Notes: generated from the letters alone by a model not told the origin. A stretch of DNA of 64,000 nucleotides from DUQW01 sp050953825 (GCA_050953825.1 JBMNNF010000013.1:310001-374000), one strand, 5' to 3'; numbered from the stretch's first letter, positions 27,777-37,864 are shown. Numbers and translations are program-made.

Positions 27777-29311
27777 TCTATCAAATCTATCCCCTTAGTT
27801 TTTTAGATACTAACTATGATGGTATTGGAGATTTAAAGGGGATAATCAAAAAAGTCGAATATTTAAAAGAATTAGGAATTGAGTATCTTTGGATTACTCC
27901 ATTTTTCCAATCACCAATGGAAGATAACGGCTATGATATTAGTGATTATTACCAAGTTAATCCCATCTTTGGTACTATGGACGATTTAAAAGAATTAATT
28001 GATGTTGCTAAACAACATCATATTAAAATAATTTTAGATTTAGTCTTAAATCATACCAGTACTAAACATCATTGGTTCCAAGAAGCCAGCAAAGATGTTA
28101 ATAGTAAATACCATGATTATTATATTTGGAGTGATAATCCACCACCAATTAATTCAATCTTTGGTGGATCAGCTTGGGAATACATCCCAAGCGCTGGGAA
28201 ATATTATCTCCATATGTTTTCTGTCGGGCAAGCTGATTTAAATTGGAAAAACCAACATTTAAGAGAAGAACTATATCAAATGATTAATTATTATATTGAT
28301 ATGGGTGTTGGTGGGTTTAGATTGGATGTTTTAGATTTAATTGGCAAAGACTTAGAAAACAATAATCTTTATAATTCAGATTTATTATTAAAATACTTAA
28401 TAGAATTAAATGAAAGCTGTTTTAAAGGAAAAGATATCTTTACTGTTGGTGAAATGAATTTACCAATTGAAAAAGCTCATTACTTGAGCAAACATGAAAT
28501 TCTAACAACCGTTTTTCAATTTAACCATATCGCTTTAGATGAAGTAGCTGGAAAAGGGAAATGGGAACTTAAAAAGTTAGAATTAACTGATTTAAAAGAA
28601 GCATTAAACAAAATTCAACAAGTTTATTCTAAGGATGGAATGCCATCACTTTTTTGGTCAAATCATGACCAACCACGAGCCCTTGGAAGATATTTAAACT
28701 TGGATTACCGTTACTACGGACAAACCATGTTATTTATGTTGATGTATTTACAAAAAGGACACATCTTTATTTATCAAGGTGAAGAATTTGGAATGTCTGG
28801 TTTAGGAATGGTCGATATTGATAAGTATCAAGATATTGAAGCTATCAACTATTATAATTTGGCAATTCAAACTAAACCGAAAGAAGAAGTATTAAAGAGT
28901 TTAGCTGTTAAAGCCAGAGATCATGCACGGACGCCAATGCAATGGAACGATAATAAATACGCTGGCTTTTCTCAAGTTAAACCATGGATGGATGTCAACA
29001 ACAATTATCATAAAGTTAACTCGGAAAAAGATTATAATAGTGAGCAGTCAATTTATAAGTTTTTGAAAAAACTATTAGAAATTAGAAAGAATAATCCAAC
29101 ATTTGAAAAAGGATCATTCAAATTAGTTGATTTAGGACCTCATATTTTTGCGTATGAGCGAATTTTAGATCACAACTATTTAATAGTCTGTAATTTTAGT
29201 GATAAAAATCAACCTTTTAAAAAAGTTAAAGGTGAAATTATCCTAAACAATTATAATGATTTAGATAATGAATTAAGGCCTTATCAAGCGTTATTGATGA
29301 AAAGGAGGTAA
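27767..29311 (+). CDS. GH13 alpha-glucosidase (oligo-1,6-glucosidase type)
   Basis: The 514-residue cytoplasmic enzyme has the GH13 layout: IYQIYPLSFLDTNYDGIGDL start, DLVLNHTS (region I), GFRLDVLD with nucleophile D187, VGEMN with acid/base E229 and SNHDQPR with D301. The HDQPR form and size suit oligo-1,6-glucosidases and related exo-alpha-glucosidases; trehalose-6-phosphate hydrolase is an alternative. An alpha-enzyme in a beta-1,2-glucan locus is unexpected (see findings). It overlaps the GH144-like gene by 10 nt and precedes the LacI gene by 4 nt. Confidence 0.9.
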   Translation: MAIIYQIYPLSFLDTNYDGIGDLKGIIKKVEYLKELGIEYLWITPFFQSPMEDNGYDISDYYQVNPIFGTMDDLKELIDVAKQHHIKIILDLVLNHTSTKHHWFQEASKDVNSKYHDYYIWSDNPPPINSIFGGSAWEYIPSAGKYYLHMFSVGQADLNWKNQHLREELYQMINYYIDMGVGGFRLDVLDLIGKDLENNNLYNSDLLLKYLIELNESCFKGKDIFTVGEMNLPIEKAHYLSKHEILTTVFQFNHIALDEVAGKGKWELKKLELTDLKEALNKIQQVYSKDGMPSLFWSNHDQPRALGRYLNLDYRYYGQTMLFMLMYLQKGHIFIYQGEEFGMSGLGMVDIDKYQDIEAINYYNLAIQTKPKEEVLKSLAVKARDHARTPMQWNDNKYAGFSQVKPWMDVNNNYHKVNSEKDYNSEQSIYKFLKKLLEIRKNNPTFEKGSFKLVDLGPHIFAYERILDHNYLIVCNFSDKNQPFKKVKGEIILNNYNDLDNELRPYQALLMKRR

Positions 29312-29315
29312 TTCT

Positions 29316-30272
29316 ATGGCTACGATTAAAGATGTTGCTAAACTGGCGGGAGTTTCAATTTCAACCGCTTCTTTAGCACTAAACGATTTGCCAAATGTCA
29401 GTCAAAAGACTAAAGAGAAAGTCTTACAAGCAGCTGAAGCGTTAGGCTATCACCCTAACTTGAGCGCAAGATCACTTAAGACTAATAAAACTGGAAATGT
29501 CGGTGTCTTTATTTATGGTTTTGGTGGTCCGATATTTTCTGATTTACTAGAAACAATCCATATAGAACTATTAAAAGAGGGATTAAATTTAATTGTATCA
29601 ACTGGTAAAAGTTCAACTGAATTATTAAAAAACAAGCAAGTTGATGGTGCAATTATTTTTGACACGAGAATCACCGATGAAGAAATCATTTCTTACGCTA
29701 AAAGTAAACCAGTAATTGTTTTAGACCGAAATTTAGAACATCCTAATGTCTACTCATCGGTCGTTAAAAACAAACAAATGGTTTATGAGTTAATTAAAGC
29801 GATGATTAAAAAAGGATACAAAAAATTTTCATATGCCAGTGGACCACAACGCACTAAAGATAATGAAGATAGACATGAAGGTTTTTTAAAAGCTTTAGAG
29901 GAAGAAAAAATTGTACCACATTTGCAATTCGTTGGTAACTTTACCATTGAAAGTGGTTATGCAATTGGCGAATCAATTGCCAAAATTGATGATAAACCGG
30001 ACTTTGTCTTTTGTGCCAACGATGAAATGGCCGTTGGGTTAATTCGGGCACTAAAAGATAATCGAATCCAAATCCCTCAACAAATTGCTGTTGCTGGATT
30101 TGACGGAATTTATTTAGGTGATTATATTACACCTAAACTCACAACAATTAAAGTTGATTATTTAAATTGGGGGATTTATATTTCTCAAAAAATGATCTTA
30201 TTAGTTAAAGGTCATGATGTTTATGAATTGAAAGAACCAAAAGCGGAAATTATCTACAAGAAAAGTACTTAG
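29316..30272 (+). CDS. LacI-family transcriptional regulator
   Basis: The 318-residue protein has an N-terminal LacI helix-turn-helix (ATIKDVAKLAGVSISTASLA) with hinge helix (HPNLSARSLKT), then a periplasmic-binding-like sensor domain (about 60-318: GFVHxx-type core here FVFCANDEMAVGL and VAGFDGIYLGDY). AAAGGAGG precedes the ATG. As the only LacI protein in the locus it most likely binds TCGAAACGTTTCGA at 9892 and 23606, repressing both promoters until a glucan-derived sugar is present. The inducer is unknown. Being inside the operon, it would also control itself. Confidence 0.92.
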   Translation: MATIKDVAKLAGVSISTASLALNDLPNVSQKTKEKVLQAAEALGYHPNLSARSLKTNKTGNVGVFIYGFGGPIFSDLLETIHIELLKEGLNLIVSTGKSSTELLKNKQVDGAIIFDTRITDEEIISYAKSKPVIVLDRNLEHPNVYSSVVKNKQMVYELIKAMIKKGYKKFSYASGPQRTKDNEDRHEGFLKALEEEKIVPHLQFVGNFTIESGYAIGESIAKIDDKPDFVFCANDEMAVGLIRALKDNRIQIPQQIAVAGFDGIYLGDYITPKLTTIKVDYLNWGIYISQKMILLVKGHDVYELKEPKAEIIYKKST

Positions 30273-30308
30273 ACTGAATCAGAATTTAAAATAGTAAGGC
30301 GGGATATT

Positions 30309-33300
30309 ATGATTATTAAAAATAAATTAAATATCAATTCGATTGGTAACGAATTAAAAATTGATATTTTACCATCGGGTGATATTTATAAAATTTATTA
30401 TAAAGATCAAATGATCAATCAATTAAGAGGCAACTTAATTGATGGTATGGTTTCTAATATTTATTTAAAAAATACTAAAACTAAAGAATTTGCGCCATTA
30501 CTAGGTTTAAAAAGTAATACTTTCAAAACGACTTTATTAGATAATCAAATCCTTTATGAAGGTATCGCTTTAAACGTTAAATACGAAGTATTACTATCGG
30601 TTAAAGACTTCGTTTATACATATCAAGTTAGCCTATCAGGTACGGGTCAATTTGAACTTTACTTTACCCAAGATATTGGGTTAAATAGCCAAGGGGCTAT
30701 TTTAAACAATGAAGCCTACAATGCCCAATATCTTGATCATCGTATTTTTAATACTAAATATGGCTTTACTACTTTATCTAGACAAAATCAAGGTCAAAAC
30801 GATTTATTACAAATCGGTTCTAACTATGAAATTAGTAGTTATTCTACTGATATGTTACAGTTTTATGGCCTTCAATATAAAAAAGATAAAATAATTAAAG
30901 GCTTAACCGAAGACGAACTTGAAAACAAGAACTTACAATATGAAATGCCGTTAATTGCCTTAAAAACTAAACCATTTGATTTAAAGAAAATGGTCATTTC
31001 ATTTTATGGAATGTATATCCCTAATCATGAAAAAATAGTGGAAACACCATTTGATTATGAATTAAATCATATTGAGAAAAATAAAATAGTAAAAGAATTA
31101 AAATTTACTAAACCATTAATTGGAGATCAAATTAATGGTAAAAGAACGAAACATCCATCATTAAATCGTGAATTCGTTGAATACAACGATAAACGCGAAG
31201 TGATTGCCTTTTTTGATGGCAATAAGCATGTCGTAATGAAAGAAAAAGAATTAATAACCCAAAGAACTCACGGGCATTTAATGATTTCAGGAGATTTGTT
31301 ACATGCTGGAACTACAATGGCGGTAACTAATTTTATGAACGGGGTGTTTGCCAGTAGGATTGTTGTAGGCAACACTAATTTTCATCGGTTAAATGGTGAT
31401 TTAAGAAACCAACTATATGTTGAAACAATCTCTGGATTAAGAATTTATCTGAAATTAGACAATAAGTGGCATCGTTTAGGTGTACCTAGTTATTATGAAA
31501 TGTCAGCTAGTAAAACCACTTGGGTTTATACCCTTGATAATGATGTCATTCACATAGATTACTACGTAGCATTAAATAAAAATGCTCAACAAATTGTATT
31601 TAGATCAAAAAATAAAATTAAATACGATCTTTTATTTTCAAATCAATTGTTGCTGGGCAATAATGAATATGAGTCAAAGCTTGAATTAAAAATTAACAAT
31701 AATGAAGCGACTATTCAATTTAACGATAATCAATTAGTAAATGATAATTATCCTAATTTGAAATATAAAATTTCATCTCAAGATGTGAAATATACTAATG
31801 ATAGTGTCTTCTTTGACAAAGAGATGGGACACGGTTTTTTAGTTATGGAATACCAACAAAAAAATCAAGTAACGATTAATATTGAAGGTACATTAGATGA
31901 GTTTGCATCTAATCATATCAATTTTGAAAACGAATATTTAAAATACGAACAATTCATTAAAGACTTAATTTCTCTTGAAATTAAAAATGATAATGAAATT
32001 TCTCATAAATTTAATAAAACTCTTTATTGGTTTACTCATAACGCTCTAGTTCATTATTCAAGCCCTCACGGTTTGGAACAAACCGGTGGTGCCGCTTGGG
32101 GAACTAGAGACGTTATTCAAGGACCCTTTGAGTTGTTTTTAGCACATAAAAAATATAATATTGCTCGTGAGATCTTGCTAAAAGTATATTCACGTCAGTT
32201 TATTGATAATTATGATTGGCCACAATGGTTTATGTATGATAACTATAACTATATTCAAGCTCATGATTCACATGGTGATATCATCGTTTGGCCACTAAAA
32301 GCCCTGGCTGATTATTTGTTAATTACTGATGATTACGATATTTTATTTGAAAAGGTTCCTTATTATTCTAAAATTAATAACGCTTTTACAGAGCCAGACG
32401 CCGTTATTAATCACGTTAAAAATCAAATTAACACGATTATTGAAAGTTGTGTATCAGGAACATCACTACCGAAATATGGCGGTGGTGATTGGAATGATAC
32501 ACTACAACCAAAAGATCAAATGTTAACTCAAAAAATGGTATCAACTTGGACAATTAGTTTAATCTATCAAGCGTTTAACAGTTTTAATAAGAGTATCAAT
32601 CAAATTGATGAAAAATTATCGGAATTAATTAATGAGTTTTTAATCAATTTAAAACGCGACTATGAACGTTATGTCATTATTGATGGCAAGACAGCTGGGT
32701 TTATCATCTTTGAAGATGGTAAACCAATACCAGTCTTACATCCTAATGATGATAAGACTAAAATCTCATACCGCTTATTATCATATAAAAGACCAATTAT
32801 TGCCGAGTTAATTAGCCCGATTCAAGCTCAAATTAATCATAAATTAATGTTAGAATATCTACATTTTCCTGATGGTATGAGATTAATGGACCACCCAGTT
32901 ACTTATAAGGGCGGAGTAAGGACGCTTTTCCAAAGAGCTGAGACTGCGTCTAACTTTGGTCGTGAAGTTGGAATTTTATATGTTCACGCCCATATTAGAC
33001 ACTTAGAAGCTTTAGCTAAATTAGGCGCCAGTGATGATTTGTTGTATGAATTCCAACAAATAAATCCAATTGGACTAAATAATTTCGTTAAAATTTCTAA
33101 TATTCGACAATCCAATGTTTACTTTACTTCAAGTGATGCTAATTTTTATGATCGTTATGATGCGCAAGAAAAATTCCATTTATTAAAAGAGGGTAAAATT
33201 AAAGCGAAATCTGGATGGCGACTATATTCAAGTGGGCCAGGGATTTATATTAATCAATTAATTTCAAATTTCTTTGGCATCCGTCAATCTCATAATCAAT

Positions 33301-33536
33301 TATATTTAGATCCGACTCACAATTTAGATCAATTGGTAATTGAATTTAAATATAAAAATAAAAATATTTTAGTTAAATATTCATTTGGTGGTAACGATTA
33401 TCTAATCGTCAATGGTAAAAAAATAAATATAGAAAGAGAAAATGAATATTATCGTAAGGGTGGTTATCTAATTAATGATTCGTTACTTCAAGATGATAAT
33501 ATCATTGAAATTAATTTGAAAAATGAAAACTGTTAA
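30309..33536 (+). CDS. GH94 phosphorylase, probable 1,2-beta-oligoglucan phosphorylase
   Basis: The 1075-residue cytoplasmic enzyme has an N-terminal beta-sandwich (about 1-500) and a C-terminal (alpha/alpha)6 barrel. The GH94 signature GGGDWND has the general-acid aspartate at or near D727/D730; GGAAWGTRDVIQGP is also typical. Cellobiose phosphorylases have about 810 residues; this length fits 1,2-beta-oligoglucan phosphorylase, which turns sophorooligosaccharides and phosphate into glucose 1-phosphate. The Listeria innocua enzyme also lies beside a GH3 enzyme and an ABC binding protein, as here. AAGGCGGG precedes the ATG. The substrate is inferred from size and context. Confidence 0.85.
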   Translation: MIIKNKLNINSIGNELKIDILPSGDIYKIYYKDQMINQLRGNLIDGMVSNIYLKNTKTKEFAPLLGLKSNTFKTTLLDNQILYEGIALNVKYEVLLSVKDFVYTYQVSLSGTGQFELYFTQDIGLNSQGAILNNEAYNAQYLDHRIFNTKYGFTTLSRQNQGQNDLLQIGSNYEISSYSTDMLQFYGLQYKKDKIIKGLTEDELENKNLQYEMPLIALKTKPFDLKKMVISFYGMYIPNHEKIVETPFDYELNHIEKNKIVKELKFTKPLIGDQINGKRTKHPSLNREFVEYNDKREVIAFFDGNKHVVMKEKELITQRTHGHLMISGDLLHAGTTMAVTNFMNGVFASRIVVGNTNFHRLNGDLRNQLYVETISGLRIYLKLDNKWHRLGVPSYYEMSASKTTWVYTLDNDVIHIDYYVALNKNAQQIVFRSKNKIKYDLLFSNQLLLGNNEYESKLELKINNNEATIQFNDNQLVNDNYPNLKYKISSQDVKYTNDSVFFDKEMGHGFLVMEYQQKNQVTINIEGTLDEFASNHINFENEYLKYEQFIKDLISLEIKNDNEISHKFNKTLYWFTHNALVHYSSPHGLEQTGGAAWGTRDVIQGPFELFLAHKKYNIAREILLKVYSRQFIDNYDWPQWFMYDNYNYIQAHDSHGDIIVWPLKALADYLLITDDYDILFEKVPYYSKINNAFTEPDAVINHVKNQINTIIESCVSGTSLPKYGGGDWNDTLQPKDQMLTQKMVSTWTISLIYQAFNSFNKSINQIDEKLSELINEFLINLKRDYERYVIIDGKTAGFIIFEDGKPIPVLHPNDDKTKISYRLLSYKRPIIAELISPIQAQINHKLMLEYLHFPDGMRLMDHPVTYKGGVRTLFQRAETASNFGREVGILYVHAHIRHLEALAKLGASDDLLYEFQQINPIGLNNFVKISNIRQSNVYFTSSDANFYDRYDAQEKFHLLKEGKIKAKSGWRLYSSGPGIYINQLISNFFGIRQSHNQLYLDPTHNLDQLVIEFKYKNKNILVKYSFGGNDYLIVNGKKINIERENEYYRKGGYLINDSLLQDDNIIEINLKNENC

Positions 33537-34221
33537 ATATAATAAAACTTTAGAATTAAATGAATTTATTGTTAGTAGCGATACTTGCGTCATTTATTTT
33601 CATGGAGGCGGCTTGGAAGCCGGCTCCAAAGATGATTTTAATAATTTAGCAAAATATTTTAATGAAAATGAAATTGATTGTTATCTTCCAAGTTATCGGT
33701 TATATCCTAAAGCGAAGTACCCAGAATTTATTTTAGATGCCGCTGAAGCGGTAGCCTATGTATTAAATAAACGAAAATATCAAAAAGTATTTATTGGTGG
33801 CACTTCGGCAGGTGCTTATTTAGCGATGATGTTGTATTTTGATAAAAGATATTTAGCTAAACATAAGATTGATTCAGAAACTATAACTGGTTATATTTTT
33901 GATGCTGGTCAACCAACAGTTCATTTCCATGTTTTAAGAGAATCGGGAATGGATACGAGAAGAATTGTCGTTGATGAAAGAGCGCCAATGTATTATTTAA
34001 CTCAAAATGTTGATTCTAAAGTTAAATTTTTAGTTTTTTATGCCGAATTTGATTTAAATACAAGAAAAGAAGAAACCGAACTATTAAAACATTTAATGAT
34101 AAATTATGGTTATCCAAAGGAAAATTTAAACTTTCAATATGTTAAAGACAATAATCATTGTCAGTATACTAACACCGATTTTTTTAATGAAACAGTGTTA
34201 AAGTTTATAAAAAACAGTTAG
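33523..34221 (+). CDS. Alpha/beta-hydrolase fold esterase
   Basis: The 232-residue cytoplasmic protein belongs to the hormone-sensitive lipase/acetyl esterase group. The oxyanion motif is HGGG (about residue 27), the nucleophile is S95 in GGTSAGAY, a candidate acid lies in YAEFDLN and the histidine in NNHCQY. It overlaps the GH94 gene by 14 nt. In this locus it may remove acyl substituents (acetyl or succinyl groups occur on natural cyclic beta-1,2-glucans) before phosphorolysis. That role is inferred. Confidence 0.8.
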   Translation: MKTVKYNKTLELNEFIVSSDTCVIYFHGGGLEAGSKDDFNNLAKYFNENEIDCYLPSYRLYPKAKYPEFILDAAEAVAYVLNKRKYQKVFIGGTSAGAYLAMMLYFDKRYLAKHKIDSETITGYIFDAGQPTVHFHVLRESGMDTRRIVVDERAPMYYLTQNVDSKVKFLVFYAEFDLNTRKEETELLKHLMINYGYPKENLNFQYVKDNNHCQYTNTDFFNETVLKFIKNS

Positions 34222-34232
34222 AGGGATGAATG

Positions 34233-36278
34233 ATGAAAGAATTACTTAAAAAGTTAACATTAGAAGAAAAACTAGGACAACTAACGATGATTCCGCCGTT
34301 TTTCTATATTAAAGATTTGAAAAAAGAAGTTTTTGGAGCTTTAACTGATATGAAGTTAAACGAAAAAAGCATTTTTCAAACTGGTTCAGTTTTAGGAATT
34401 CAAAGTCATCAAGAAATGATCCAAGTCCAAGAGAAGTATTTAGCCAGATCGCGTCATCAAATTCCCCTAATTTTTATGGGCGATGTAATTCACGGAGCCC
34501 ATACGATTATGCCAACTCCACTAGCCCAAGCGTCATCATTTAATCCTAATTTAATTTATAAAGGAGCCGAAGCAGCGGCTAAAGAAGCCCTAAAATCAGG
34601 ATTACAAGTAACTTTTTCACCAATGAGTGATTTAGTTCGCGACCCACGATGGGGTCGCGTAGTTGAATCATATGGTGAAGACCCATACTTGAATTATGTT
34701 TTATCAAAGGCCACTGTTAAAGGTTATAAAAGTCAAGGGTTATTATCGTGTGTGAAACACTTTGCCGCTTATGGATTATCAGAGGCTGGTCAAGATTATA
34801 ATACGGTTGATTTATCAAGATTAAATTTATTTCAATATTATCTTGAAGGTTATCGTGGGGCAATTGATGGTGGTGCCGATATGGTGATGACCTCATTTAA
34901 TACTTTTGAATACGTTCCGGCTACCACCAACAAATACTTACTTCGTGATGTTTTACGGAAAAAATTAAAATTTAAGGGGGTCACTATCTCTGATTATGAT
35001 TCCTTACTCCAAACTATTTATCATCGTACATCGCAAGATGATTGCGATGCCGCCTTAAAAGGAATTAAAGCGGGATTAGATCTGGAGATGGCCTCAAGTT
35101 CATATATGAGATGTTTACCAGATGTTGTCAAAAAAGATGAGGAATTATTAAAGTTAATTGATGAGGCGGTGTTAAGAGTTTTACAATTAAAAGAAAAAGC
35201 CGGATTATTTAAAGATCCATATCTTATTAAACATGTATCTTTAGATACTAGTAATAGTATGAAAGTTGCCTATAATTTAGCTAAAGAATCCATCGTCTTA
35301 TTAAAAAATAATTCATTACCACTTAAAAAGAAAACGAAAATTTCTTTACTTGGAAAATATGCCACTGAAAAACATGTGTTAGGACCATGGAGTTGGCACG
35401 GAGATCCAAAAGTAACTGATGAGTTATCAAAACACTTAAAGGCTTATTATATCAACGATTCAGAATGTTTTGATGATTATGATCTTGATAAAATCAATCA
35501 AACAGATCATATTATTTTAGCGATCGGTGAACGATATTATGAATCAGGAGAAGCGCATAGTAAAGCTGATATAAATCTATCTCCACATTATTTAAAATTA
35601 CTTGAAAAGTTACAACAAACCAATCTTCCAATTACTGTCGTTTTATATACAGGACGTCCTCAAATATTAACCGAAGCCTTACCACTCATTGATAATTTAT
35701 TAGTTCATTTTCATTTAGGATCAACTACTTCAAAAGTAGTAGCTGATACCATTTATGGAATTAATAATCCGTGTGGACGACTACCGATGACATTTCCAAG
35801 ACATCAAGGGCAAATCCCAATTTATTATAATCGTTTGTCAACTGGAAGACCATATTCAGAAACTAATCCATACACGTTAAAGTATCTTGATGTTTCAAAC
35901 GAACCGTTATTTGAATTCGGTTATGGTTTAAGTTATTCTAAGTTTAACTATTCAAACTTAAAATTATCAACTAATGTTGCCACTCTTAAATCACTTCCTA
36001 CCGTTAGCGTCACCGTGACCAATGAAAGTGATGTTTCTGGTAAAACTAGCATCTTACTTTATATTAAAGATGATTTTGCGAGTGTCGCCAGACCAGTCAA
36101 AGAGTTAAAACAATTCAAAAAAATTAGTTTAAAACCACATGAATCAAAAGTGGTTGAATTTAAATTAACTAAAAACGACTTATCTTTTTATAATCAAGAT
36201 TTAAAAAAGATTGTTGAACCAGGTGGTTTTACAATCTTTATTGAAAATTTAACTACTAAGTTTACTTTAGTTAAATAA
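34233..36278 (+). CDS. GH3 beta-glucosidase
   Basis: The enzyme of about 681 residues has no signal peptide. The N-terminal GH3 barrel contains FMGDVIHGAHTIMPTPLAQ, DPRWGRVVESYGEDPYL, KHFAAYG and the nucleophile aspartate in TISDYDS (about residue 254). The C-terminal sandwich has the acid/base candidate in GERYYESGEAHS, and a fibronectin-like tail ends the protein. It resembles BglX-type enzymes; a GH3 preferring sophorose occurs in the comparable Listeria locus. ATG 34233 is 7 nt after GAGGG; ATG 34230 is also possible. The end overlaps the convergent YolD-like gene by 8 nt, and I see no terminator. Confidence 0.9.
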   Translation: MKELLKKLTLEEKLGQLTMIPPFFYIKDLKKEVFGALTDMKLNEKSIFQTGSVLGIQSHQEMIQVQEKYLARSRHQIPLIFMGDVIHGAHTIMPTPLAQASSFNPNLIYKGAEAAAKEALKSGLQVTFSPMSDLVRDPRWGRVVESYGEDPYLNYVLSKATVKGYKSQGLLSCVKHFAAYGLSEAGQDYNTVDLSRLNLFQYYLEGYRGAIDGGADMVMTSFNTFEYVPATTNKYLLRDVLRKKLKFKGVTISDYDSLLQTIYHRTSQDDCDAALKGIKAGLDLEMASSSYMRCLPDVVKKDEELLKLIDEAVLRVLQLKEKAGLFKDPYLIKHVSLDTSNSMKVAYNLAKESIVLLKNNSLPLKKKTKISLLGKYATEKHVLGPWSWHGDPKVTDELSKHLKAYYINDSECFDDYDLDKINQTDHIILAIGERYYESGEAHSKADINLSPHYLKLLEKLQQTNLPITVVLYTGRPQILTEALPLIDNLLVHFHLGSTTSKVVADTIYGINNPCGRLPMTFPRHQGQIPIYYNRLSTGRPYSETNPYTLKYLDVSNEPLFEFGYGLSYSKFNYSNLKLSTNVATLKSLPTVSVTVTNESDVSGKTSILLYIKDDFASVARPVKELKQFKKISLKPHESKVVEFKLTKNDLSFYNQDLKKIVEPGGFTIFIENLTTKFTLVK

Positions 36279-36594
36279 TATCTAAATCAATAATATTGTC
36301 AATCTTTAACGGAATATTATCTAAATAAATTATTCTTTTTAAAGAATCAATTTTAGTCACTAATCCGTATAGATTATTGGTATAACCATTATTAAAATAA
36401 ACAACTGTAATGTGGCGATTTTCATAAATCGCCTCTTTTATTTTAAGATCCATGTAATAAAGTTGTTCTTCAGATAAGGTAGGTTTATCTTTTTTATTTA
36501 AGTTATATTTTAGTGTTAGATATAAATCATTAAACCCCGCCAATCCATCAAATGGAGCCCATTTAATGATGCCACGATCGACATAATTACTCAT
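36271..36594 (-). CDS. YolD-like protein
   Basis: The 107-residue protein matches the YolD-like family: DRGIIKWAPFDGLAGF start and RHITVVYFNNGYTNNLYG core. Family members lie next to Y-family polymerases of the UvrX/UmuC group, as here. The ATG at 36594 follows GGAGG by 5 nt; a TTG four codons upstream contains that site and is rejected. It overlaps the polymerase gene by 8 nt. A role as polymerase partner in damage tolerance is plausible but unproven. Confidence 0.8.
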   Translation of the reverse strand: MSNYVDRGIIKWAPFDGLAGFNDLYLTLKYNLNKKDKPTLSEEQLYYMDLKIKEAIYENRHITVVYFNNGYTNNLYGLVTKIDSLKRIIYLDNIPLKIDNIIDLDII

Positions 36595-37864
36595 GATGAC
36601 CTCCAATAAATTTGTTTCTTTCTTGAATGGTAGAGGCTTCAGTTAATGAAGATAGCCGGTTGACACAGCTTTTACCATGAGTTAGTTTTAAGTTATCAAG
36701 CGCATCTAATAATTTTTCTTCTCGTTCCAACTTTTCATAATCTTCGAAAAGTGATAATTGATGAACGCTACTTACTTCACTTAAATTAGAGATGGCGATA
36801 CTTACAGCACGGATGGCGCTTTCGCCATCATAATAGTCATTAAAGATGGAAAGTGCCATCTCCATCATTTCAGAAAAGCATGAAGTTGGATAATCTAGTT
36901 GTCGTTGGCGTGAGAATCCGCCACCAACATCTTTCGAATAGCGAATACCAATAGTTAAGGTTTTTCCTACTTTTTTCGCAAGTCTTAGTCTTCTTGCCAG
37001 TTCATCTACCATTTCTAATAAAATTGTATAAAAATCGGGCACATAATAATCTTCAAATAAAACTTGCGAGTTACCAAAACTTTTATTTTTTGATCTCAAT
37101 TTATCTTTATCTTGAACTAAACTCATATCGATGCCATTAGCGTGGTAATATAACTCTTCACCGATTACACCAAATCTTCGTTTTAACTCACTAACATTAT
37201 AATTGGCCAAATCACCAATCGAATAAATTCCTAATATATTTAAATGACGTTCCATTCGGTGGCCAATGCCCCACATTTTAGAAAGTGGAGTAATGGGCCA
37301 TAGTTTTAATTTAAAATTATCATAAGTCCATTTAGCAGGTTTACCCATTAAATGCTTACCTTCTAGATCTAAAGCTAGTTTAGCGAGTAACATATTCGGA
37401 CCGATTCCGCAACTTACTGGGAGTTTTAGTTTGGTTTCGATTTCTTTAATAATCATTTCAGCTATTTCAATATCAGTTTTTTTATAATAACTTAAATAGT
37501 TAGTAACATCTAAAAAAGCTTCATCAATAGAGTAGACATATAAATCTTCATCTGAAATAAAACTAAGATAGATTTCAATTAATTTCATGGTATATTCTAA
37601 ATAAGTTTTCATGCGTGGGCGCGCATAAATAATATCATTTTTTAAATGTTCTGGTAGTTCAAAGATGCGACCACGATTCGGAGCTCCTAGTTGTTTTAGG
37701 TACGGAGTAGTTGCTAGACAAATCGAGCCGTCGCCACGGGATTTGTCGGCAACTACTAGCATCGTATTAAAAGGATCTAATCCTCTTAAGGCACATTCAA
37801 CGGAGGCATAAAAACTCTTTAAATCAAGACAAATAATATGACGATGAATTTGATATTTTTTCAT
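36587..37864 (-). CDS. Y-family DNA polymerase, UvrX/UmuC-like
   Basis: The 425-residue translesion polymerase has LDLKSFYASVECALRGLDP (metal-binding D and steric gate), YSIDEAFLD (catalytic DE pair), a helix-hairpin-helix thumb (WGIGHRMERHLNILGIYSIG) and a little-finger domain. It lacks the C-terminal extension of full UmuC. The start at 37864 follows AAAGGAGG; a longer reading to 37897 has no such site. GTATCtGATAC (near 37875-37885) just upstream is a short palindrome that could be an operator. It forms a two-gene unit with the YolD-like gene. Confidence 0.9.
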   Translation of the reverse strand: MKKYQIHRHIICLDLKSFYASVECALRGLDPFNTMLVVADKSRGDGSICLATTPYLKQLGAPNRGRIFELPEHLKNDIIYARPRMKTYLEYTMKLIEIYLSFISDEDLYVYSIDEAFLDVTNYLSYYKKTDIEIAEMIIKEIETKLKLPVSCGIGPNMLLAKLALDLEGKHLMGKPAKWTYDNFKLKLWPITPLSKMWGIGHRMERHLNILGIYSIGDLANYNVSELKRRFGVIGEELYYHANGIDMSLVQDKDKLRSKNKSFGNSQVLFEDYYVPDFYTILLEMVDELARRLRLAKKVGKTLTIGIRYSKDVGGGFSRQRQLDYPTSCFSEMMEMALSIFNDYYDGESAIRAVSIAISNLSEVSSVHQLSLFEDYEKLEREEKLLDALDNLKLTHGKSCVNRLSSLTEASTIQERNKFIGGHHE

